DNA from: Euperipatoides rowelli
Lineage: Eukaryota; Onychophora; Udeonychophora; Euonychophora; Peripatopsidae
DNA: 12,557 nt
Direction: 5' to 3' (one strand)
Assembly (NCBI GenBank): GCA_003024985.2
Contig: PXIH01S0043510.1
Shown: positions 1-7,409 of the stretch, one piece after another
Layout: every line of letters starts with the position of its first letter
Position numbering within the stretch: the stretch's first letter is position 1
Notes under the pieces: model-generated
Told to the model about the DNA's origin: nothing
Seen by the model: only the letters and a program-made list of their open reading frames with translations
Databases searched by the model: none
Program-made: the position numbers and the translations under genes

Positions 1-29
1 ATAGATAGAAAGAGATAGATAGATATACA
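1..29. repeat. GATA-type microsatellite, upstream intron
   Basis: Interrupted (GATA)n units start the window and lie about 30 bases before the acceptor of the exon at 61, so they belong to the preceding intron. Confidence 0.7.
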
Positions 30-60
30 CATTCACCAATATTAACTTTTTCTGTTGCAG

Positions 61-241
61 GATTTAGCAGGCACAATACAACAAATAGCCATGTTCGTTG
101 GGAGGCCATTAAATGATGAGACGATTGAGAAGATTGCATTCCACTGTTCATTTGAACAAATGAAAAATAATACAATGGTTAACAGAGAAGTTTTACCTCT
201 AGATGTTTTTGACATGTCAGTCTCTAAATTCATGAGGAAAG
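61..241 (+). CDS. Cytosolic sulfotransferase (SULT), penultimate coding exon (partial gene)
   Basis: This exon encodes 60 codons plus one base of a cytosolic sulfotransferase, an enzyme that transfers sulfonate from PAPS to hydroxyl or amine groups of small molecules such as steroids, phenols and amines. The start is set by a pyrimidine-rich tract and CAG acceptor at 58-60, the end by the donor G|GTAAG at 241/242. Visible family landmarks are the helix segment IQQIAMFVGRPL, the stretch CSFEQMKNNTMVNRE (compare TSFKEMKKNPMTNY in vertebrate SULT1) and the terminal FMRKG, whose Arg-Lys-Gly contacts the 3'-phosphate of PAPS in known structures. The 181-nt length and phase-1 end match, from memory, the penultimate exon of vertebrate SULT genes. 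Reading past 241 gives a stop at 298-300, which is intron. The N-terminal PAPS loop and catalytic His exons are outside the window, so substrate and subfamily cannot be assigned. Confidence 0.93.
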
Positions 242-403
242 GTAAGCCCTTTGAGCTGTGTCCACAGTATATTTACAGTGCATTGGTAGGCAGAAAATAA
301 GCATACACTTTTTAAAAAAATTCCCGTTATTAATGAGAAATTCGTTTTTTGAGACGTTAATGCATTAATTATTCAATAATTTAAATTACTAATTAGAATA
401 CTA

Positions 404-478
404 TAGGTTCCATAACCGGCTCAGCTGACAATCGAACCCGATAGCAGCCAGCATCGCTACCGACTGAACCACCATGTC
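404..478 (-). repeat. tRNA-derived SINE fragment, family D
   Basis: On the minus strand this reads like a tRNA head. An A-box-like stretch TGGTTCAGTCGGTAGCG lies at about 456-472 and a B-box GGGTTCGAT at 431-439, about 35 bases apart. It cannot be a working tRNA because I find no paired acceptor stem, so it is most likely a SINE head or old tRNA pseudogene. Its body and tail are not clear. Confidence 0.55.
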
Positions 479-789
479 AGAACTTAAGCACACACTTTTA
501 TTCATGATGCTTTTATAATTTATTATGAGAGGGTTGAAAATTATATTTATTAGTTCAAGAATTATCAAAAGCTAATCTGTGGAAGAAAGATAACAGACAT
601 GCCTTTATTACTGAGGTATCTACATTTAACCTAAACGGAGAAAGAGATACGCTTTTTTTTAATTATTTTATTTTAAAATGTTCCCCTAACAGGGGAACCA
701 TAATTTAATTAATCATGTACAATCTTCTCCCTCGGAAGAACAATCAAATGTCTTCATTCTGAGTTGGTTCTTATAAAGTGCATCTTCCC

Positions 790-1000
790 ATCTCTCTGGC
801 TTAACCATCTTTAAGATCCAGGCTACAGTGGTATATTTTTCTTACATTCAAGATCTAATGAACTTTTCATGCATAGAAAAATCTTACCTTTCACCTGGGC
901 TCAGGAAAAAACAGAGACATACTGGATCCCCGGGGATCAAACCTGTCTCCGGACTATATGACTTCGAGAGACTGCAGTCCTGTGTGCTCCTGATTAGAAC
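790..1000 (-). repeat. tRNA-derived SINE copy, family B
   Basis: The minus strand carries the B-box GGTTTGATCCC at 933-943, preceded by a degraded A-box region near 985-998. The segment aligns by eye with the copy at 11940-12072, sharing ATCAAACCTGTC, CCGG-ACTA-ATG-CTT-GAGA and TGTGTGCT/AGTGTGCT blocks, and an A-rich spacer that appears as GAAAAAAC here and GTAAAAAACG there. The match beyond about 880 towards 790 is weak, so the low-coordinate limit is uncertain. An open frame at 828-1088 on the + strand is a by-product of this repeat. Confidence 0.6.
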
Positions 1001-1204
1001 ACCACACTTTGATGAAAAAGGGGTAATTATGTTTCACCCGACACAGGAGGTGAAACAAACCCTTATTTACATACAATGCTTATATTAACACTGTATTGGC
1101 TTGCAGTATAAACGGGATCATGTTCAGTATTCAAATGTCCAGGAAAAGTCCATTTCTTGTTCATTTCAGGTGATTCTAAGAGAAAATACAACAGAAAAAT
1201 CATT

Positions 1205-1276
1205 TGTGCATACCGGTGGTGAAAGAAAATTCGCCATTTACCAGCCCCGAGGCTGCCCATCATAGACCACTGGACC
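1205..1276 (-). repeat. SINE copy with internal deletion, family C
   Basis: The block TACCGGTGGTGAAAGAAAAT through GGCTGCCCA (to about 1260) matches 9857-9906 closely. It then jumps directly to TAGACCACTGGACC, which corresponds to 9957-9973. The roughly 50 bases between, including the B-box, are missing here, so this copy is internally deleted. Confidence 0.6.
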
Positions 1277-1279
1277 AAT

Positions 1280-2124
1280 GTAGCTGTAGGTACTCTTATA
1301 TTTCAGAGAAATCTACAAAATTAACCAGAAAGTGAAAGATAAGGTATAACTTCCTCCTTTATTCCTGAGCAGTGTAAAATTTACCTGTAGGGAGAAGAAG
1401 GGATAGACTTTATTCTTGACTCAATTTATTATCCATGAGTTATCTACAGTTAATCAATAAAGATCAGCAATAATACTTTATTCAAAAAGCACCTATGGAT
1501 AATTTTCATATTATTGGTGAGAACAAAATGGGTAAATCCCATATTTTGCAAAAGGTCAGAGATTTGTTTTTGGAATATAAACAGTGAATTGACCCTCCCT
1601 CTGCCTCTATCCTCCAGCATCATTTAAAAAATTGTGGCATGGCTTCATTTATCTGCAAGATTAAATTTCCTTGATGATCTACCTGCAAGTTTAGCAACTG
1701 GAAATTAGTAATTACAGTACAGAAATATTAGAAACTAGTCCACATAAATTGCTGATTCATGCCAGGCATAATATGGATTCAAACCACAATTAAATCTATC
1801 AACTCTCAAACTTAATAGATTTTGCTCTTAAGTATAGATATAATAGTGCACCAATCAACACCTTTCTAGTTCAAAAATTCAATTTTAGAATAGATCAATC
1901 TTGTATCTACTACAATTATCCTGAAACATCTGATCATTTATTTCTCAAATGGAGCTAGTACCTGAACATCAGAATTTGGTGTGATAATCTTGTGAATTGT
2001 GTTGGTTGGCCAGGGCGGCGATCACAGAGGGGCCAGAAAGACATTTGGATTTTTTTTTTTTGTTTTAATTTTTTTTATGAAGGTAATTAACTAAAAAAAA
2101 TATCATGAAAGCAGGGTAATCTCA
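1280..2124. other. Intronic stretch without recognised features
   Basis: AT-rich intronic sequence. No ORF, RNA gene or repeat with a second copy in the window was recognised here. A weak B-box-like GGTTTGAATCC sits on the minus strand near 1775-1786, without a convincing A-box. Confidence 0.5.
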
Positions 2125-2385
2125 TTGGGGGTGGGAAGTGGGTCTGTAATCCTGAGGCCCATGGGGGGGGGGGACATGTTTGAACAAACTCCATAGAAAC
2201 TGCATAGTGATGACCAGGGTTGATGGGATAGTGGGGCCTGTAGGCCTTATAAAGGGAAACAAAATGTCCATATAAGCAAAAAAAAAAACTTGATCAAATT
2301 TTCATAACAAATGGACCCCATAAGAAAAAGGCTTATCAAAATTTTAAGTTGTATAATTCATTTAGTGGGCCAGGGATCCGGGACC
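2125..2385 (+). repeat. Interspersed repeat, arm 1 of an inverted pair
   Basis: This segment matches the reverse complement of about 3900-4203. Shared blocks in order are: a G-run after GAGGCCCAT (2152-2173), TGAACAAACTCCATA and GAAACT-CATAGT-AT-ACCAGGG (2181-2219), a purine-rich tract ending in a run of A (2279-2289), GG-CCCCAT (2322-2331), CTTATCAAAA-T (2332-2343), and a final GGGCCAGGGATCCGGGACC against the CCCGGGGCCCC region of the other arm. It has no coding content and its element class is unknown. Confidence 0.65.
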
Positions 2386-2692
2386 ATTCTCAGCCAAGAG
2401 CCACCCAACCGAAACTGTTTGTGACAACAAACTTTGTTAATTACCCAAGCCTGGAAATGCATATGTCTGTGAATATTCATGATCGCATTAAAATCTGAAT
2501 AATAAAGTTTTTTTTTTATCTTGTGGAAACTTAGTTGTCTATGACTTTTTCAAGGTATCAACATTGACCCCATAGTTTATCCGAAATTAATATTTAGAAA
2601 ATTTTTAAACAAGACAGACTTTATCTGTCAACATTAACTTTTACAAAATATTGGGGAAATTATTTGCCAAATAAACAATTATTATGTTGTAC

Positions 2693-2850
2693 CAAGGGGT
2701 GATGGCTCAGTGGGATGAGCTGGGCTGCCTTATTACCCTTGGTGTCGGCATGAGTCAGGTTCAAGGCTTGTGCTGTCCAATCCCAAATGTCTTTCTTTCT
2801 GGAAGACTGGGAAAGTAGGGTTCTACTCATCCGGTCAGAACTAATATTTG
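2693..2850 (+). repeat. tRNA-derived SINE, diverged member of family A, 3' truncated
   Basis: An A-box-like TGGCTCAGTGGGATGAGC occurs at about 2703-2720 and a B-box-like GGTTCAAGGC at 2759-2768. The sequence after the tRNA head, GCTTGTGCTGTCC followed by TGTCTTTCTTTCTGGAAGA, closely matches 10953-11000 in the full-length copy. The 3' tail (GTCAGGCGG to AAGCC plus poly(A)) is absent. Confidence 0.65.
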
Positions 2851-2930
2851 ACTTTGCATTCTTATAATATAGAAATAGTAATAATTTGAAAAAAATATAA
2901 TAATGGCGAACCATTGGACTGAAAAATGTC

Positions 2931-3067
2931 TAAGTGTCACTGTTGGATCCTGATGCGACTACCTGTATTCTTATATTGTAGATAAAAATGGCGGACTAAG
3001 CATCACTGTTGTATACAGATTCGGCTACCTGTATATTGTAGGCCTATATATTGTAGATAATAAAAAT
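2931..3067. repeat. Imperfect tandem duplication, units of 66 and 71 bp
   Basis: The first unit (2931-2996) begins TAAGTGTCACTGTTG and the second (2997-3067) begins TAAGCATCACTGTTG. Both continue with a CTACCTGTAT block and TATATTGTAGATAA, ending near AAAAAT. The second unit has a small extra ATTGTAGGCCT duplication. It lies just downstream of the SINE at 2693-2850. Confidence 0.65.
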
Positions 3068-3216
3068 ATTTTTTTAATAAAAAATTATTATGTTATATTA
3101 CTAATACCATGGTTTATTTTATTTTAAGACTTACCTTGTAGTGTATTTTGTGAAATAAATGTTTAGGCTAACTTAATTATAAATAAATAAACAGTGAAAT
3201 ATTAACTGCTTAAAGA

Positions 3217-3304
3217 CTTATAATGTATAATAATTACTGTCTTACTTCATACTTATTAGGTGAAGGAATTATGAAATAAGACAGTAATTATTATGCATTA
3301 TAAG
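3217..3304. repeat. Foldback (inverted repeat), 34-bp arms
   Basis: Arm 3217-3250 pairs with 3271-3304 at 32 of 34 positions, with a 20-base loop. The core is ATAATAATTACTGTCTTA and its complement. It could be a small foldback element or MITE remnant. No flanking duplication is obvious. Confidence 0.75.
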
Positions 3305-3382
3305 AAATTTAGGGGGAAATTACCTAAATATTGTAATACTTTAAATTTAATTATTTATTTCATATATTTTATTTAAGACAGC

Positions 3383-3437
3383 ACAAATAATTAAACTCTA
3401 TTAACCTGTGACAGGTTAATAGAGTTTAATTATTTGT
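3383..3437. repeat. Perfect 55-nt palindrome, 27-bp arms
   Basis: Positions 3383-3409 are the exact reverse complement of 3411-3437 around a single G at 3410. The centre reads TTAACCTGTGACAGGTTAA. All 27 pairs match, and pairing ends abruptly on both sides (C3382 against A3438). Confidence 0.9.
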
Positions 3438-3599
3438 AAACAACTCGCACGAACTTTGTACATGTAATTTGTTGACAGTTTTTAAAAATCAAAAACGTTT
3501 TATCAGCTCACTCCAATCTTGATATGTCTCTCATTAGACATGATAACGACCAATAGCATTCTTTATACAATCGTGTCAAAAAGTTCAAATATAAAAAGA

Positions 3600-3618
3600 A
3601 AGAGAGAGAGAGAGAGAA
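3600..3618. repeat. (AG)n microsatellite
   Basis: A run of about nine AG units follows an A-rich tract. Confidence 0.85.
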
Positions 3619-3899
3619 GTAATATATTTTATCTTTCTATCATTTGTTTGTGTGGCAGGGCGGGAAGTGAGTTGTAATCATTCCTTAAATACCTTTAAAA
3701 CATTACTTTAAAGACTAGTCAAGTTATGACATGTGCGTGCTTTAGGCTATTAACAATTTTAATTCTACATTTATTTCAATTAAAGATTGTTATGAATTTA
3801 TTTTATGCCAGTATTAAAGATAACACATAATAATAATTTTAGGTTTTGCATAAAAATAATTAGTGTAGTATTATATATATGTATAGGGCTGCCACATTT

Positions 3900-4203
3900 T
3901 CTCCGGGGCCCCGGGACTGGAAATTTAGGCAAGGCCCTTTAATATTTTTGATAAGATTTTTTAATGGGGCCCCCGGTTTGTGAAGATTGGATAAGCATTT
4001 TTTTTTTGGTTGTATGGATGTTTTGTTGAACTTTATTTAGTCTATAGCCCCTTATTCAGGCTTACGGAGCCCCTTATCTAGGCTTATGGGACACCCTCTC
4101 TTATTAGCCCTGGTAATTACTATGTAGTTTCTTATGGAGTTTGTTCATGCATGGCTCCCCCCCCCCATAGCCCTGAGACAATTGCCCACAACTAACCCGC
4201 CCC
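3900..4203 (-). repeat. Interspersed repeat, arm 2 of an inverted pair
   Basis: The reverse complement matches 2125-2385, including the homopolymer (C-run 4157-4166 here, G-run there), ACAAACTCCATAAGAAACT (4117-4135) and the A-run near 3999-4007. This arm has TTCAGGCTTACGGAGCCCC and TCTAGGCTTATGGGACACC blocks near 4050-4090 that look like a short internal duplication of GGCTTA-GG-CCC. Element class is unknown. Confidence 0.65.
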
Positions 4204-4213
4204 CTTACATACT

Positions 4214-4290
4214 ACATACCAAGGGCCCTTTGTGGGGGCCTTGGTATGTATGTATGTAGTATGTATGTACAGTATGTATTCTATGTTTAT
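4214..4290. repeat. GTAT-rich microsatellite with a small hairpin at its edge
   Basis: From 4242 the sequence is mostly (GTAT)n with interruptions. Positions 4214-4228 and 4235-4249 pair at 14 of 15 bases (ACATACCAAGG and its complement), making a short hairpin at the start of the array. Confidence 0.6.
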
Positions 4291-4892
4291 AGTTTTTATT
4301 GTATGTTTATACTGTATTTACTATATTACAATATAAGCTGAATATAGCTTATATAACTGTATTTATAGTAGATAGATTAATAAACAGATGGACGAGCAGA
4401 GGGAGAGAGAGAGAGAGAAATATAGATAGACCGACATACAGATAGAAACATAAACAACACATAGACATCATTGAGAAAATAGTCAAACATATAAATATAT
4501 TTTTAAATGTACATAATTTCTATTTCCATTATCATGAAAGTAATAATTTACTTTTTCTATGCAGAAAATATTATGAATATTGTGACATAAGTTGTTTTAT
4601 TCAGAGCTGCTTATGTGACATACACTATTTAAATTTAACATGCAGGTAAAAAAAGCCTTAAAATGCTTTAAATTAGTCAGATCTTCAGTTATCATATAAC
4701 ACAAAATCTAAGTCCAAAGCCTGACTCAAACCTACACCACTAGGTCAATGGTTAACCTTCTTACAAACTACTCTATCTAAATATCTTGGGGGAGGGAATT
4801 TCGAAGCAATAGACCCCAAATATTTTTTTTTGTTTTATAATTTGAATATTAAATGCTACTCATAAAAGCAATACTTGCACTTTTGTTTACAT
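4291..4892. other. Intronic stretch with GA microsatellite, otherwise unassigned
   Basis: It contains a (GA)n run at about 4398-4419 and GATA/GACA-like units to 4450. A minus-strand B-box-like GGTTTGAGTCAGG near 4721-4733 hints at an old tRNA-derived SINE, but no A-box at a proper distance is convincing. No coding signal was found. Confidence 0.5.
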
Positions 4893-5005
4893 TTAAAGTA
4901 TATTATCAGTGATAATATAAACAAAAGCTAAAATGGTTTATTTTTACCTTAAAAGTCATGTTTAATTCATCATTTCTTCATATTCGATTAAATAATTAAG
5001 ATAAT
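4893..5005 (+). repeat. Left inverted-repeat arm, 113 bp
   Basis: This arm starts TTAAAGTATATTATCAGTG and ends TAATTAAGATAAT. It is the reverse complement of 7130-7242 except at three positions. Confidence 0.85.
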
Positions 5006-5599
5006 TGTTATGTCCTAACTTTAATGGATAAAATAGTAAATGCTTTTAAAATAACTTATTTATTCTAAAGTAATAATGAACATAAGGAGAGGTCTGACTC
5101 CTTAGCTTACAGAACATGGAATGGAATAAAGGCAATCGAACACTGACTGAACGAATGCAGTTGAAGTGCGGTATACAGTATAGTATACTGTATACCGTTT
5201 GAATACAATATGCATAATATATATAAATAATATAATTAGAATTTGTAACAGGGTCATGATTGTACCCCTAATAAGAGTGCAATTATGCCCATGTCACATG
5301 TAACACACAGCAGGGGTCAGGAACATTCCTGAGCTAAAGCCCAGAGGAGCACCAAAAGGAAAGGTTTGCTCCACAGACTCCTCACATACTGTATACAATT
5401 TACCATTACGAATTATCCTATTATCATGTTTTGTTACTAATAATCATATCTTGGGCTTAAGTGTGAGTGAGAGAGAGAACAATTCCTGTGTTTATTATTA
5501 TATCTAACCATGAGATTAGCTAAGAAAGACTGATATGATTAGCCTAATCTAAGAACTGTTATTATTAGGCCAACTAGGCCGATACACTTCATTATCCCT
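5006..5599. other. Left interior of the inverted-repeat element, mostly unassigned
   Basis: Non-coding, AT-rich. The only clear structure is the palindrome at 5169-5197. No LTR ends, polypurine tract or tRNA primer site of the neighbouring gag-protease fragment was recognised. Confidence 0.45.
5169..5197. repeat. Perfect 29-nt palindrome, 14-bp arms
   Basis: CGGTATACAGTATA (5169-5182), one G, then TATACTGTATACCG (5184-5197), an exact inverted repeat. Confidence 0.85.
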
Positions 5600-5899
5600 T
5601 CCGAAAAAAAGGGCAAAAAAATGAAAGTTTCTTTTTTGTACGTATTTAGCTAACTTTTATTTTCTTGTAGATTATTTCTAGGTAATTTATCACTATTTCT
5701 GTTGAGCGCTCCTTTTTTTTTTGCACTTTCTTTTAGTTTTCCGAATGTCAGCTTTTTTTAAAGTTGAATTCTGTTCAGAACGGATTTGAATTTCCTGTTC
5801 GAGTAGTTTTATTAGACAATTGTTCTTATTTCTGGCAATGTCCTTGATTTTTTTGTTGATTAAAATGTTCATTATTGGAAATGTTTGTGTCTGGCTGGG

Positions 5900-6817
5900 G
5901 GCTTGTGTTGATAAAAATTCCTAGCTCTTGACACCATGCTCTTCCAAGAAGTGGATTGCCGCCTTAGTTTATTATAATCAGATTTCAATTTTTTGCACTT
6001 TGATTGTTAAACTCTGAATTAATATCGCAATAGCCGATGGGTTTAATAGTCTGTCCAAAGGCTTTTGATATGAAATCTGTCTTTTTAAGTTTCTTGTTGG
6101 GCCAAAATTTTCTGAAGATTTTCATTGGCATGACAGATATCGGGGTGCCAGTATCTAATTCAAAAGTAATCGGAATGTTGTCAACAAGTACTTCCCTCAA
6201 GATTGGCTGTGTCTGATCACAATGTTCAGCAGAGTATTTATGATGAAATTGTTTACATCCTTGTCATCCTGCTCGTTGGGGTCCGACTTGGTGAAATATT
6301 CTTGGTCAAGCTCTGCGCTTTCATTTTCTTTTAATTGTGTAGAGAAGTTTACTTACTTGGGTTTGGGCTTCTTTAATTCAAATTGTGGGCAAATTGGTTT
6401 AATATGGCCTTTCTTGTTGCAAACTAAACAAGTAGCATATTTAAATTTGCAGTTCTTTTGCTCGTGATTTTGTCTGCCGCAGTGTTTACATGGGGGACGG
6501 GGGGATTGGGTGTGTAAATTACTCATTTTGTTGACGCTGAGTGCATCCGTGGATGAGTTCCTTACAGAAGCATTAATTTTAAAGGAAGCCTTGTTGCTCA
6601 TTGCCGCCGCTGCTGCGAGTTGAATTAAGTTGCTTAATTCCACGTTGTTCGGTTCCGGAATTAGCCGCTTTTGAATCGAAGAGTGCCGTATACCGAAGAT
6701 AAATTGATCTGCCAGGAAGAAATAAGTTTTTCTTCTAATTCACAATTTACACACAACCTTCGCAGTGCAGCCGCATAATCGGTCACTGTTTCGCCTTTCT
6801 CTGTATCAAATGTTTTT
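5900..6817 (-). pseudogene. Broken gag-protease fragment of a Ty3/gypsy-like LTR retrotransposon
   Basis: Read on the minus strand, the C-terminal half of Gag comes first. A capsid-like stretch containing DYAAALRRLC (about 6720-6817) is followed after a frameshift near 6715-6722 by LADQFIFGIRHSSIQKRL. Two zinc knuckles of the form CX2CX4HX4C follow, at 6449-6490 and 6389-6430, as expected for nucleic-acid-binding nucleocapsid. After a stop at 6353 and another frameshift near 6215-6230 comes an aspartic protease. It has the active-site triad Asp-Thr-Gly at 6147-6155 and the later Leu-Leu-Gly-Arg motif at 5940-5951, in the same frame but separated by stops at 5985-5987 and 5964-5966. No reverse transcriptase, integrase, LTR or 5' half of gag was found. 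It resembles the pol-bearing elements often annotated as K02A2.6-like in invertebrates. It is dead. Confidence 0.85.
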
Positions 6818-7129
6818 AATGATTATTAATATATTATGTATTCAGAATTTTAATAAATAACCTACGTTGTTTCATGATTGGGAAACTTATTTATTTTGCA
6901 TTTAAACCCAAAGATTTAAAATTTCAAAAAAAAAAAGTAAAATTGAATGATCCGTTAATATTATTGCTAAGGGATATTTAGCTATTGTACTTTATTTTCA
7001 ATGAGATCTGCTAGACCAAATTTACGAGATCTTGTATTTAAGAGTACACTGCCTAAAACAACAGCACTATCAAGATGTGTCCTGTCAGGCCGCTTTTTTC
7101 ATAATTTAAAAACGGCTTAATAAACTGAG
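6818..7129. other. Right interior of the inverted-repeat element, unassigned
   Basis: AT-rich sequence between the truncated gag end and the right arm. It is where a 5' LTR and the gag start would be expected, but I see neither. An imperfect hairpin (GCCGCTTTTTT against AAAAACGGC) lies at 7090-7116. Confidence 0.45.
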
Positions 7130-7242
7130 ATTATCTTAATTATTTAATCGAATATGAAGAAATGATGAATTAAACATGACTTTTAAGGTAAAAATAAACC
7201 ATTTTAGATTTTGTTTACATTATCACTGATAATAAACTTTAA
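7130..7242 (-). repeat. Right inverted-repeat arm, 113 bp
   Basis: This is the partner of 4893-5005, lying about 170 bp upstream of the last sulfotransferase exon. Confidence 0.85.
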
Positions 7243-7409
7243 GCTATTAATCTGCTTCCAAGAAGTTTCATTTTGAAAATGTGGTTGATGTTAGATGTTT
7301 GAAAGCTTTATGTACATCTATTCAAATAGAACATTGTCATTTATGTAGTGCATTTTGTGTAGTTGTTTTAAATGTGAAGTTATTTAAATTAATTTTTATT
7401 TTTCCTTAG

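Larger units (their letters stand above)
4893..7242. mobile_element. 2.35-kb segment bounded by 113-bp inverted repeats
   Basis: Position 4893 pairs with 7242, 4894 with 7241, and so on to 5005 with 7130. By my base-by-base comparison 110 of 113 match, with mismatches at 4900, 4917 and 4927. Similarity stops sharply inside (5006/7129). Outside, only an isolated base or two agree. Both outer ends are TTAA (4893-4896 and 7239-7242). Each arm contains the small palindrome TTATCAGTGATAA. The interior holds a broken gag-protease fragment in minus orientation and a 29-nt palindrome, but no transposase. It may be a non-autonomous foldback/TIR element with a retrotransposon inserted in or captured by it. 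Confidence 0.7.
242..7409 (+). other. Last intron of the sulfotransferase gene, 7168 bp, phase 1
   Basis: The donor is GTAAGC at 242 and the acceptor TTTTTCCTTAG ends at 7409. Both join family-conserved protein sequence in one frame, so the intron limits are firm. It contains most repeats of the window: SINEs, two inverted-repeat pairs, a perfect palindrome and a broken Ty3/gypsy-like fragment. No exon with sulfotransferase similarity was seen inside it. Confidence 0.9.

Noticed and set aside
55-300. Single open frame of 81 codons starting at ATG 55
   Set aside because: The ATG overlaps the intron acceptor and the last 19 codons lie past a strong GTAAG donor. Family similarity ends exactly at the donor and resumes at 7410, so this is an exon plus intron readthrough, not a small gene.
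404-478. A functional tRNA gene
   Set aside because: A and B boxes are present but no 7-bp acceptor stem or intact cloverleaf can be paired. The same holds for the tRNA-like heads at 2693, 9853 and 12045.
828-1278. Open frames of 86 codons (plus) and 71 codons (minus)
   Set aside because: They lie over the two minus-strand SINE copies at 790-1000 and 1205-1276.
3217-3437. CRISPR-like or attachment-site structure
   Set aside because: These are two different palindromes, not regularly spaced direct repeats, and the window is clearly eukaryotic.
6222-6467. 81-codon open frame on the + strand
   Set aside because: It is antisense to the zinc-knuckle and linker region of the gag-protease remnant, which explains its length.
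4893-7242. Calling the element piggyBac from its TTAA ends
   Set aside because: There is no transposase, the tips lack the usual CCC after TTAA, and TTAA is frequent in this AT-rich DNA. Kept only as a possibility.
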